Shown: positions 55,779 to 64,000 of the stretch, piece by piece
How the letters are laid out: each line of letters opens with the position of its first letter
How positions within the stretch are numbered: position 1 is the stretch's first letter
Assembly (NCBI GenBank): GCA_021713395.1
Contig: JAKJJT010000005.1
Location: 86,891-150,890, forward strand
DNA length: 64,000 nucleotides
Reading direction: 5' to 3'
Source: Thiotrichales bacterium 19S9-11
GTDB taxonomy: Bacteria; Pseudomonadota; Gammaproteobacteria; Francisellales; Francisellaceae
Program-made: the position numbers and the translations under genes
The notes under the pieces: generated by a model
Told to the model about the DNA's origin: nothing
The model's input: the letters and a program-made list of their open reading frames with translations, nothing else
Database searches by the model: none

Positions 55779-56508
55779 TATATCATTGGATGTAGGTACT
55801 CATCAAATATTGGCAGTTATTGGTCCTAATGGTGCAGGAAAATCTACACTGTTAAAGTCAATTTTATCTCTGTATGATTATTCTGGGCAGGTATTATTTA
55901 ATGATGAAAATGTTAAGGCAATGCCAATATCATTAAAATCACAATTTATTGCGTATCTAGGTCAAAGCTTGACCCTTTCTTTAAACTTATTAGCAAAAGA
56001 TGTGGTATTACTAGGGGCCTACGCTTACCGAAAAAAAATATCTAAAAAGCAATTAAATGAATTAGCAAGATATGTTATGAAGTTAACAGATGTTATTCAT
56101 TTGGTTAATCAAGATTATTTCTCACTTTCAGCAGGAGAAAAACAACGAGTACAATTGGCCAGATCACTTTTACAGTTAAACTTTATAAATGATGGACGTA
56201 AGAAATTATTATTATTAGATGAACATGTAAGCCACCTAGATTTAAAGCATCAGCACCAAATTCTGTCCTTGATTCGTAAGTTTAGTCGTTTATATCAACT
56301 GACAATTGTTATGGTGCTACATGATTTAAATCTTGTTTTAGAATATTCTGACTTAGCTTTAGTAATTAACCATGGGGAAAAAGTAGATTTTGGAGTAACT
56401 GAAAAAACTGTCTCTGAGCAAATGGTTCAAGAGGTATATCAAATGCGTTATGTCTCAGTGGCAGGGTATAAACAAGGTATTTTCCTACCTAGTAGTGTAT
56501 GTGATTGA
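55723..56508 (+). CDS. Orphan ABC ATPase, FecE/HmuV-like
   Basis: 261 aa ATP-binding protein of the iron-siderophore/heme/B12 type. Walker A GPNGAGKST at about 34-42, signature LSAGEKQRVQLA, Walker B LLLLDEHVSHLDL, and H-loop MVLHDLNLVLEY. Pro of the usual DEP is His (DEH). No permease or binding-protein gene is adjacent. It begins inside the preceding nucleosidase-like gene (56-bp overlap), implying coupled expression. Substrate unknown. Confidence 0.82.
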   Translation: MLSISKLSVSVDSKKILNNISLDVGTHQILAVIGPNGAGKSTLLKSILSLYDYSGQVLFNDENVKAMPISLKSQFIAYLGQSLTLSLNLLAKDVVLLGAYAYRKKISKKQLNELARYVMKLTDVIHLVNQDYFSLSAGEKQRVQLARSLLQLNFINDGRKKLLLLDEHVSHLDLKHQHQILSLIRKFSRLYQLTIVMVLHDLNLVLEYSDLALVINHGEKVDFGVTEKTVSEQMVQEVYQMRYVSVAGYKQGIFLPSSVCD

Positions 56509-56531
56509 GTAATTGCAGAATTTTAGCTTTA

Positions 56532-57905
56532 CTATCGCTCATAAAATGATGAAGTTAGGGTTGTGTGAATAGGCTTTAATAAATACTCTAATATAGTTTT
56601 TTGGCTGGTGATTACATCTGCTTCTAATGTCATACCAGCTTTTAACTTATTTTTCTCATTATTTACATATTGCGAGTTTAGCGCAACGATACCTTTATAG
56701 TATGGGTTACCTTTCTGATCTTTAAAACTAGTCGCAGAAATAGCACTTATTTTACCTTTTATACTTCCATATCGAGCAAAATCATAAGCCATAACCTTTA
56801 CAATAACAGGATCATCTACATTAACATGTGCAATATCTTTTGGCTCAATTTTAATCTCTGCTTGTAACATTTCATTTTTAGGGACGAGTGTAAAGACCTC
56901 ACCACCTTGGGCAACAACTTGACCAACAGTAACTTCTAACCCTTTTACAACGCCAGCAACAGGTGCTCGAATTGTTGTGCGCTCAACTTTATCTTGAAGA
57001 CGCTCAATTTTATAAATAACTTCATTTAACTCACTACGAATATCATCAAGTTGCCTAGATGCTTCCTGATGAAGGTTTGATTCAGTACTTTGCTTAGATT
57101 GCATAATTTCAACTAGCTTTTGGTCAGCTTGTTTTAGTTGTTGTTTTAAGGAAGCAAGTTCACTATTACCTGTATTTCTTGTTCTTAATGCTTGTAAGTA
57201 CTCTCGTTTGGAAACATAACCATCTTTTGCTAGTTCTTCATACATATTAACTTCTTGATTAAGCAACTGAAGGTTTTCTTCTGTTGATTTGATTTGGTCA
57301 GATAAGCGTATAATTTCTTCACGTTGTGATTTGATTTGTGCTTCTAGAATTTCAAGTTGATCATTTCTTGCTTTATTTTGTATGCTAAGCAATTGGTTTT
57401 CCTGGTTCAATAGGGCTAGTTCATCAATATTATGTATGTGTGATTTATCTTCTAAACTGTCTTCATTATTGATAAAGGCTTGTAGCCTTTGCGCATCAAT
57501 GCTAAGAGAAGTTTGCTGTGCTTTTAATTGTTTGAGCTCCGCTTCATAAGCAGTCGAACTTAATTGAACAATTGGTGTGCCTGCTTCCACAATGGAGTTA
57601 TTTTCTACCAATACTTTTTCAACGATGCCACCCTCTAAATGCTGAACAATTTTAACTCGGCCAATTGGTATAAGTTCGCCTTGAGTTACAGATTTTTCGT
57701 CTACAGTTGCAAGTGCTGACCATATGATAAGAGATAAAATAACACAACAAATAGATAAAGAGGTATATACTAAATATTTTCTAGATTGAAATTCTTCTAA
57801 TATAATATGTTTAGGTAAATACCATACTTGTCTTTGCTCAGTTCTTTGTTTGTTTATAAATTGCTTTAGCTTCTCTTTATTTTTTTTCATTTCAGTGACC
57901 TTCAA
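56532..57905 (-). CDS. Type I secretion membrane-fusion protein, HlyD family
   Basis: Adaptor linking the ABC exporter to an outer-membrane TolC-type channel. Short cytoplasmic N-terminus, one TM helix at about 43-64, a long alpha-helical coiled coil (about 115-310), and a C-terminal lipoyl/beta-barrel part with TTIRAPVAGVVKGLEVTVGQVV and LKAGMTLEADVIT. 457 aa is typical. Its start overlaps the upstream ABC gene by 14 bp. No tolC gene is in this window. Confidence 0.92.
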   Translation of the reverse strand: MKVTEMKKNKEKLKQFINKQRTEQRQVWYLPKHIILEEFQSRKYLVYTSLSICCVILSLIIWSALATVDEKSVTQGELIPIGRVKIVQHLEGGIVEKVLVENNSIVEAGTPIVQLSSTAYEAELKQLKAQQTSLSIDAQRLQAFINNEDSLEDKSHIHNIDELALLNQENQLLSIQNKARNDQLEILEAQIKSQREEIIRLSDQIKSTEENLQLLNQEVNMYEELAKDGYVSKREYLQALRTRNTGNSELASLKQQLKQADQKLVEIMQSKQSTESNLHQEASRQLDDIRSELNEVIYKIERLQDKVERTTIRAPVAGVVKGLEVTVGQVVAQGGEVFTLVPKNEMLQAEIKIEPKDIAHVNVDDPVIVKVMAYDFARYGSIKGKISAISATSFKDQKGNPYYKGIVALNSQYVNNEKNKLKAGMTLEADVITSQKTILEYLLKPIHTTLTSSFYER

Positions 57906-60033
57906 GTATTACTTTGATAACATCAGCTGAAGCACCTCCAGCGATCATTTTCCCTTGATCTAATATCATAATTTGATCAGTAACCCTTAGGTGTGAAGGG
58001 CGTTGAGATATTAATATAACAGTAACTTTGCCTTTTAAGTTTTCAAGAAGTTTAATAAATAGATTATCATTGACTGTATCTAAGGCATCGCTAGCATCAT
58101 TAATTAGTAAAATTTTAGAGTGCTTTAGTAGGGCTCTTGCGATATTTAAACGTTGTTGAAAACTGCCTGAAAGTATTTGAGAGTGGTCTTTTATTTGAGT
58201 TTTAATGCGTTCAGGTAATTGTTGAACTTCATAGCTAAGCCCAACTTGATCAAGAACAAACCAAATTTCGTCTTCTGTTGCTGTTGGATTAACGAGTTTT
58301 AAATTTTGCTCTATTGTTCCATAAAATAACATAGTTCTTTGTGGAATATAGCTAATTGAGTGTCGTAGTGTTTGGGTATCAATTTGCTCAATATTACGAC
58401 CATCAATGAGTATTCGCCCAGACTGCAGTGGGTATAGTTTTAAAATGGCTTTTAATAAGGTGGACTTTCCAGAGCCGCTTTTTCCTGTGATACCAAGCAT
58501 TTTTCCAGGAGGGATATCTGCTGAAATGCTAAGTAATGCATTTTCTGGCTGATTAGGGTAGCGTAAACTAACATTATATAGCGTCACTCGACCTTTTAAG
58601 TTTGTTAGATCTGAAAGCATAGACTGTGTCTTTTCTGGGGGCATTCTCATTAGGTTATTGATTTGAGTAAAGCTTAATTTTATTTGATCTAACTTAGCAA
58701 ATGTAACAAATAATGATTTTAGAGGTAAAATAATTCGCCATACTAAAATCATACTAGCGATCATGCCTCCAATTGTGATTGTATTAGCTAAAATAGATAT
58801 AGCACCTAGTCCTAAGATTCCGAGTGCTGCTAAAATCATAATAGCATCAGATATGGTATTTACAAAGGCTTCTAAATTTGACATTTTATATTGAGCTTGC
58901 GCCCTGTCTGCACACAGTATTTTAAACCTATCCATCCAGAGTGTTTGAGAAGCGGTATATCTAATTGTTCGTAAATGAGTTAGTGACTCAAGTAAAAAAT
59001 GATGATATTTGGCTGTTAGAATAGAAGTTTCTACTAATGCTTTTCGAATAAAAGGTCTTGTTATAAGAACAATGAGAATAAAGACAACAACGGTTATAAT
59101 AGGAACCCATACCATGTGCCCAGCTAGTAGGGCAATGGTAATTATAAAAATAATAATAAAAGGTAAATCTAGAAATAAAAGCATTAATTGTCCAGTAAAA
59201 AATTCCCGAACCATATCAAAGTCTTTAATTCTAGCAAGTTGGCCGCCTATATTGCCAGATTCAGTATATCGTGCTGATAAAGAGAGAATACGATCAATAA
59301 TTGCATTTCCAACATAGAAGTCAAGCTTGGCACCAATGTATGCTAGTAACTTTGCTCTGATTACTTGTAGTAAGAATATACCAATAAAAGCAATTACAGC
59401 ACCAATTAAAAATGCAATTAACATAGTATATGAGGCGGTTGATATGACTTTGTCATAAACAGACATAACAAAAAATGGTGTTGTTAAAATAAGTAAATTA
59501 AGAATCAAGCCAATGGCAAATACTTGTAAAAATAACCCTTTAAATTTTTTTAGAAGATTAGCAAGCCAGTTTTGTGACTTGCTAAATTCCATAGCTTGCA
59601 TGTTTTCTTCTTCAATTTTTTCAAATACATATATTTTACCATTGGATTTTATAGAAACTGTCTCTTCAGTGTTCGTTTTTGGGTTGAAGGCTAACCATGT
59701 GTCATTTTGTTTTTCTTTGAGCAGGTAAATAGATTGTTGATCATGACTAACAAAAATACAAGGGCAAAATCTAGAGTCTAAATATTCAGTATTGGCTTTA
59801 AAATGTTTTGAGTTATACCCTAATAGTTTCATAATTCGAACTAGACCTGATAGGTTTAATGTCGGGTATAAATGTGGCAGGGCTTGAGCTAATTGATGAT
59901 CAGCACCTTTCCACTGTAGTGCCTTTAGTAAAGGCCTTAAAGTACGTAGATATAAACTGTCATGCATAAAAACAGAGGAAAACAAGCTATCGTTAACTGG
60001 TGGTTTAAGTGTCTGTGCTGTATTGTTATTCAT
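57892..60033 (-). CDS. Type I secretion ABC subunit with C39-like domain and degenerate ATPase site
   Basis: 713 aa. N-terminal C39-like domain (about 15-140) without a clear catalytic Cys, as in RTX exporters. Six-TM domain (about 165-430), then the ATPase domain (about 480-710). Walker A is intact (TGKSGSGKST) and the signature is LSGSFQQR. Walker B is ILLINDASDALD, where Asn and Asp replace the usual Asp-Glu pair. The H-loop is ISQRPS, with Gln in place of His. It probably does not hydrolyse ATP at its own site. Overlaps the second ABC gene by 4 bp. Confidence 0.9.
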   Translation of the reverse strand: MNNNTAQTLKPPVNDSLFSSVFMHDSLYLRTLRPLLKALQWKGADHQLAQALPHLYPTLNLSGLVRIMKLLGYNSKHFKANTEYLDSRFCPCIFVSHDQQSIYLLKEKQNDTWLAFNPKTNTEETVSIKSNGKIYVFEKIEEENMQAMEFSKSQNWLANLLKKFKGLFLQVFAIGLILNLLILTTPFFVMSVYDKVISTASYTMLIAFLIGAVIAFIGIFLLQVIRAKLLAYIGAKLDFYVGNAIIDRILSLSARYTESGNIGGQLARIKDFDMVREFFTGQLMLLFLDLPFIIIFIITIALLAGHMVWVPIITVVVFILIVLITRPFIRKALVETSILTAKYHHFLLESLTHLRTIRYTASQTLWMDRFKILCADRAQAQYKMSNLEAFVNTISDAIMILAALGILGLGAISILANTITIGGMIASMILVWRIILPLKSLFVTFAKLDQIKLSFTQINNLMRMPPEKTQSMLSDLTNLKGRVTLYNVSLRYPNQPENALLSISADIPPGKMLGITGKSGSGKSTLLKAILKLYPLQSGRILIDGRNIEQIDTQTLRHSISYIPQRTMLFYGTIEQNLKLVNPTATEDEIWFVLDQVGLSYEVQQLPERIKTQIKDHSQILSGSFQQRLNIARALLKHSKILLINDASDALDTVNDNLFIKLLENLKGKVTVILISQRPSHLRVTDQIMILDQGKMIAGGASADVIKVILEGH

Positions 60034-61712
60034 TTATTAGGCACCTCAACTAAAGCTTTATTTTTAATTTCTACCCTGCGATCAGCTAGCTTAAGTAAAG
60101 ATGGGCGATGAGTGACCATAACAATGGTAAGCTTACCTTTATATGATTTAATGATTTGCTGAAAGCGATTATCAGATGCCAAGTCTAGTGAAGTATTTGT
60201 TTCATCAAGTAGCATAATACTAGGTTTTGTTAATAACGCTCGTGAAATAGTAATTAACTGATTAACACCTGATGGTAGTAGCTCAGTTACTGAGTCACCC
60301 AGTATTGTTTCAAAACCATTAGGTAGACGATTAACGGCAATATCAAAACCTAATTGTTTAGCAACTAGTAGTGCTTTTTCATTAAGCTCAGGTCTGTACA
60401 TTGTCATATTATCTATAATGCTTCCATGGAAAATTACAGAGTGTTGTGGCAGGTATGCAATATGCTCAGCTAAGAACTCTGCATCATATTTTTCAATTAA
60501 TTCGTCGTCTAGTAAGACTTCACCTGAGTCAGGTTTTACCAAGCCTGCAAGTATCGATAGTAGCGTACTTTTTCCAGATAAGTTGCTACCGGTTATTGCA
60601 AGTGTTTCATTCCTTTTGACTGTTAAAGAAAGATTTTCAAATAAGGTGTGTTTTCCAGCTTGAATAAAAATGTCACTGAGTTGGTAGTAGCCTTTAATTT
60701 TGCCGCTATTAATCATGCTTTTATATTTTGCTTTTGGTTTTAGTTCATCAAATTCTTGTATTGCTTTTTCTGCTTGTCTAATAGTTCCCATGCGATGCCA
60801 AATGCCAATAGATCTTCCAATTGGTTGTAATACGCGAGAAGACATTAAAGTACAAGCAGCAAGCCCACCAACCGTAAGGTCTCCATGCATAACATAAAGA
60901 GCACCACAAGTAACAATTAAAATGACTGTAAATTGAGATAACAATGAAGTATTGTTTTGTAATTCTGAGTTAACCAAACTAAGTTCATAGTTGATTTCAG
61001 ATGTTCTATCTTGTAGTCGCTCATATCGACGTAGCATAAAAGGCTCTAATGATAATGTTTTTACAGTGTGAATATTTCTAAAAATTTCAACTAAAAAGCT
61101 CATGCGGCGGTTATTGCTACTTTGCTTATCATTTAAACCAGTTTGTAGGGCATTTGAATTTCTTAACATTAGTAGGATTAAGATACTTAAAGTAATAATA
61201 GGAATTAATACGAGTAAACTTCCTATATAAAAAATGAGAGCTAGAAATATAAGAATAAATGGTATATCTAATGTACTTGTTAATACTTGGCCACCATAGA
61301 AGTTTTTTACATCATAGACTGAACGCATACGTTCCATATGAACGCCAACACCATATGTTTCAAATTTAGTTAGGTTTGACCTTAATATAATATTAAATAA
61401 GTTTTGATTTGTTTTATAGTCAAAGCGAGCATCAGCCCAAGAAATAATTAAAGTTCTAGTGATTTTAAGAAATGACTCTATTATTACGGCGATGAACACC
61501 AAAATGATAAGGAGAAAAAGGGTTGTAGTTGATTCGTTCGGAATGATTCGATCATATACTTGGAGTAATACAAGTGGGAAAATTAAAGCTAGTATATTAA
61601 TAACGAATGAAGGTAATATCAAACCACCAATTATAGTTTTTTTGTCATACCATTTTGTTATATGATGATGAAGTTGCTTTAAAAAAGTAACGATCAAATT
61701 ATTTTTAATCAT
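60030..61712 (-). CDS. Type I secretion ABC subunit with degenerate signature motif
   Basis: 560 aa without a C39-like domain. TM domain at about 20-310, ATPase domain at about 335-555. Walker A GSNLSGKST, Walker B IMLLDETNTSLDL (catalytic Glu present) and H-loop MVTHRPS are intact. The signature reads LPSGVNQ in place of LSGGQ. This is the mirror image of the downstream ABC subunit, so together they would make one working and one non-working ATP site. It lies 39 bp after the adhesin stop. Confidence 0.9.
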   Translation of the reverse strand: MIKNNLIVTFLKQLHHHITKWYDKKTIIGGLILPSFVINILALIFPLVLLQVYDRIIPNESTTTLFLLIILVFIAVIIESFLKITRTLIISWADARFDYKTNQNLFNIILRSNLTKFETYGVGVHMERMRSVYDVKNFYGGQVLTSTLDIPFILIFLALIFYIGSLLVLIPIITLSILILLMLRNSNALQTGLNDKQSSNNRRMSFLVEIFRNIHTVKTLSLEPFMLRRYERLQDRTSEINYELSLVNSELQNNTSLLSQFTVILIVTCGALYVMHGDLTVGGLAACTLMSSRVLQPIGRSIGIWHRMGTIRQAEKAIQEFDELKPKAKYKSMINSGKIKGYYQLSDIFIQAGKHTLFENLSLTVKRNETLAITGSNLSGKSTLLSILAGLVKPDSGEVLLDDELIEKYDAEFLAEHIAYLPQHSVIFHGSIIDNMTMYRPELNEKALLVAKQLGFDIAVNRLPNGFETILGDSVTELLPSGVNQLITISRALLTKPSIMLLDETNTSLDLASDNRFQQIIKSYKGKLTIVMVTHRPSLLKLADRRVEIKNKALVEVPNK

Positions 61713-61751
61713 TAAAAAATCATTAATTGTTCATTTAAGTTGTCTTTAATT

Positions 61752-64000
61752 CTAGGCTGTCCAAATGATTTTTTCAACTTCGTCAAAGTCAAGTATTTCA
61801 CCAGAGTTCAACATGATACTTCCAGATCCAGATGCTTCAGTAAATGTAATGGTTTGACTTGCTTCATCAATTTCAAACGCTGCATTATTGGTAACGGCAA
61901 GACTCCAATCACCATCATTGCTTGGCGCTTCAGTAATACCTTGAAGTTCAATGGTATCAATCCAGCTGCCTGCTCCACCATGGAAGTAGTCATTATCATC
62001 GCCAGCTTGATAAACATAAGTATCTTCGCCACCAAGACCATAAACAGTATCATCACCTTTACCACCTCTTATGACATTATCACCGCTATCACCCGTAATG
62101 GTATCATCGTGATCTGAGCCAATCACATTTTCAATATTAGAAATAATATCATCTTTAGCATCACCTTTAGAACCAGAGCCAGTATCTAAGTTTACAATTA
62201 TTTTACCTGAAGAGGTTTCATAGCTTAATGTATCAGTTCCTGCCCCACCATCAATTATATCACCACCTTTGCCACCAATAATGATATCATCGCCTTCGCC
62301 ACCAAAGATTTCATCATCGCCATGTTCACCATATAAAAGGTCATTGCCAATACCACCTAGAATAATATCATCATCATTACCACCATAAATAGTATCATCA
62401 CCACCGAGGCCATAAATCGTATCATCACCTTTTTCACCATAGATAGTATCATCTAACTCAGTACCTGTTAAAGTTTCAGATGAGTTGGTTCCTTGAATTG
62501 GTGCAGCTGGACCAAAAATGGTCACAGTTGCTGTTGCAGTTGATTGTGCACCAGTATCATCTTCAATTGTATAAGTAATAGTTACAACTTGTGTTTCACC
62601 TGGTGCTAGATTATCAAAACTATGACCTGGATCAAAAACAAGCTGATTATCTACAATAGTCACAGAGGCATCATTATCTTGAGCATTATCATTGCTATCA
62701 TCACCATCATTACCATCATCAGGGAAACCGTCACCAAGTACAGCTGAAACAATTGTTAAATTATCATTAATATCTAAGTCAGTATCGTTAGCTAGTACAT
62801 CAATAGTAATTGTATCATCAGTTTCTACTTCAGCTAAATCATCAACGGCAACGGGCACATCATTTGTGCCTGTAACTGTAACGGTAACATCTGCGCTAGA
62901 AGTGGTATAACCATCACTAATAGTATAAGTAATAACAATATTTTCAGATTCTCCAGCAGCAAGATAGTCAAAATCAAAGCCAGGGCTAAACACTAACTGA
63001 TCATCTATAATAGTTACAGAACCATGGTTGCTGCCATTAATAGTAGCATTTGTAATCATCAGCTCCGATGCATTTGGGTTTTCATCATTTGCTAAAACGT
63101 CAATTGTAAGGTTTGTATTTTCAGATGTGCTTGCTATATCATCTACAGCAACAATAGGAAGATTGTCATTAGTGCCATTGATCGTGATTGTAATATCTTG
63201 GGTTGTGCCATCAGCAGTTGTCACAGAAATAGTATCAGTTAAGTTTTCACCATCATTAAGCGCTTGAACATCAGAGTTAGAGTTATCTAAAGTGTAAGTC
63301 CATACACCATCTGCTGCTATGAGCAAACTACCATAGTTTCCTGTAATTGTTCCGGCATTAAATAAAGACTCATTAGTATCTAAGTCAGTGATATCTAAAT
63401 CACCAGAAACAGTTAATACAGTATCTTCAGTGACGCTACCAACAACATCACCAGTAACAGTAGGCACATCATTGGTACCTGTTAAGGTAATGACTAAATT
63501 TTCAGTATTAGTTGCACCATGTTCATCAGTAACAGTTACAGGAATGGTAATTGTTTGAGTATCGCCTTCAGCTAAGCTGTCATAAGCGTTATTACTAGGA
63601 TCAAAGCTATAAGAGCCATCAGAATTTAAGCTAAAGCCATCGACAGTCTCAGTGGTAGAGAAGGTAAGTACTGCATCAGCGTCAGCATCAGTCGCAGTCA
63701 TTGTGCCAGTAACTAAGCTATCACCCTCATCAACACTAACTGTTTCAGCAGTAACAACAGGCGCATCATTAGTACCTGTTAAGGTAATGACTAAATTCTC
63801 AGTATCAGTTGCACCATTTTCATCAGTTACCGTTACAGGAATGGTAATAGTTTGAGTATCACCTTCATCTAAACTGTCATAAGCGTTATTACTAGGATCA
63901 AAGCTATAAGAGCCATCAGAATTTAAGCTAAAGCCATCGACAGTCTCAGTGGTAGAGAAGGTAAGTACTGCATCAGCGTCAGCATCAGTCGCAGTCATTG
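61752..64000 (-). CDS. Large RTX/VCBS-type adhesin, C-terminal part (cut by window edge)
   Basis: The open frame continues past the window end, so the true start is not seen. Here 748+ residues: two near-identical ~99-aa cadherin-like repeats (residues 1 to about 185), a VCBS domain (about 185-285), and two Ig/cadherin-like domains with VDDIASTSENTNLTIDVLAND-type openings (about 290-505). A Ca-binding RTX block follows (GGxGxDxux nonapeptides, about 512-593), and a shorter one at about 625-661. The end is an uncleaved type I secretion signal-like segment with DFDEVEKIIW. Likely a secreted, surface-held adhesin exported by the adjacent transporter. Confidence 0.9.
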   Translation of the reverse strand, partial: MTATDADADAVLTFSTTETVDGFSLNSDGSYSFDPSNNAYDSLDEGDTQTITIPVTVTDENGATDTENLVITLTGTNDAPVVTAETVSVDEGDSLVTGTMTATDADADAVLTFSTTETVDGFSLNSDGSYSFDPSNNAYDSLAEGDTQTITIPVTVTDEHGATNTENLVITLTGTNDVPTVTGDVVGSVTEDTVLTVSGDLDITDLDTNESLFNAGTITGNYGSLLIAADGVWTYTLDNSNSDVQALNDGENLTDTISVTTADGTTQDITITINGTNDNLPIVAVDDIASTSENTNLTIDVLANDENPNASELMITNATINGSNHGSVTIIDDQLVFSPGFDFDYLAAGESENIVITYTISDGYTTSSADVTVTVTGTNDVPVAVDDLAEVETDDTITIDVLANDTDLDINDNLTIVSAVLGDGFPDDGNDGDDSNDNAQDNDASVTIVDNQLVFDPGHSFDNLAPGETQVVTITYTIEDDTGAQSTATATVTIFGPAAPIQGTNSSETLTGTELDDTIYGEKGDDTIYGLGGDDTIYGGNDDDIILGGIGNDLLYGEHGDDEIFGGEGDDIIIGGKGGDIIDGGAGTDTLSYETSSGKIIVNLDTGSGSKGDAKDDIISNIENVIGSDHDDTITGDSGDNVIRGGKGDDTVYGLGGEDTYVYQAGDDNDYFHGGAGSWIDTIELQGITEAPSNDGDWSLAVTNNAAFEIDEASQTITFTEASGSGSIMLNSGEILDFDEVEKIIWTA
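63475..64000. repeat. Tandem 297-bp repeats within the adhesin gene
   Basis: Two consecutive units with period 297 bp (99 codons) and only scattered differences, the second running to the window edge. Units code for the cadherin-like domains. High DNA identity suggests recent duplication or gene conversion; more copies probably lie beyond the edge. Confidence 0.9.

Noticed and set aside
61740..63855. Several plus-strand ORFs opposite the adhesin
   Set aside because: They are antisense shadows made possible by the repetitive Asp/Thr/Ser-rich codon pattern, with no ribosome sites or recognisable domains.
63475..64000. Regular tandem repeats suggesting a CRISPR-like or satellite array
   Set aside because: The 297-bp period is an exact multiple of three within an open frame and encodes cadherin-like domains; there are no spacers.

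Overview
This is a 64 kb window from an AT-rich gammaproteobacterial chromosome. The evidence is the gene content: lptABC-kdsC, slt, smg-dprA, epmA, midA, a HipBA pair, sufBCD with an Rrf2 regulator, and tRNAs that encode their CCA ends. The low G+C and small accessory load suggest a Francisella / Fastidiosibacter / Piscirickettsia-like (Thiotrichales) lineage. No 16S rRNA gene is present, so this placement is inference.

Layout. 0.1-3.3 kb: an AsmA-like protein, then a ZnuABC-type metal importer. 3.3-3.7 kb: a candidate structured small RNA and tRNA-Arg. 3.7-16.4 kb: mostly core metabolism and envelope genes (coaE, pyrB, midA, a membrane-anchored peptide-binding protein, phosphomannomutase, a CNNM/CorC protein, smg, dprA, fkpB-ispH, an AroH-type chorismate mutase, pssA). 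16.5-22.9 kb: slt, a universal stress protein and the suf operon (Rrf2 regulator, sufB, sufC, sufD). 22.9-29.5 kb, minus strand: two paralogous outer-membrane barrels, lptB-lptA-lptC-kdsC and topA. 29.7-31.3 kb: a hipBA module with an operator-like palindrome over its promoter. 31.3-32.5 kb: tRNA-Phe, ndk, and a four-tRNA array (Gly, Gly, Cys, Leu) behind a consensus promoter. 32.6-45.8 kb: yadGH-type ABC exporter, nadE, ftsH, ada, a tubulin-tyrosine-ligase-like protein, a dicarboxylate/amino-acid symporter, an AI-2E family permease, recJ and epmA. 45.9-48.9 kb: the second suf block (sufS, sufA, sufT), coaD and a ferredoxin. 49-50.9 kb: an RLAN/ATP-grasp ligase with a GNAT acetyltransferase. 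51-54.9 kb: grpE, dnaK and dnaJ, with heat-shock-like promoters before grpE and dnaK. 55-56.5 kb: a nucleosidase-like protein that has lost catalytic residues, overlapped by an orphan ABC ATPase. 56.5-64 kb, minus strand: a type I secretion locus (large RTX/VCBS adhesin running off the window edge, two ABC subunits, one HlyD-type adaptor).

The most notable locus is the type I secretion cluster. Its two ABC subunits carry complementary motif defects, as expected for an asymmetric heterodimer, whereas most type I secretion ABC proteins are homodimers. Other points of interest are the eukaryote-like TTL protein, the RLAN/GNAT pair, the degenerate nucleosidase, the unassigned small RNA, and several palindromes or repeats placed like operators. 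I saw no CRISPR array, insertion sequence, integrase or rRNA gene.
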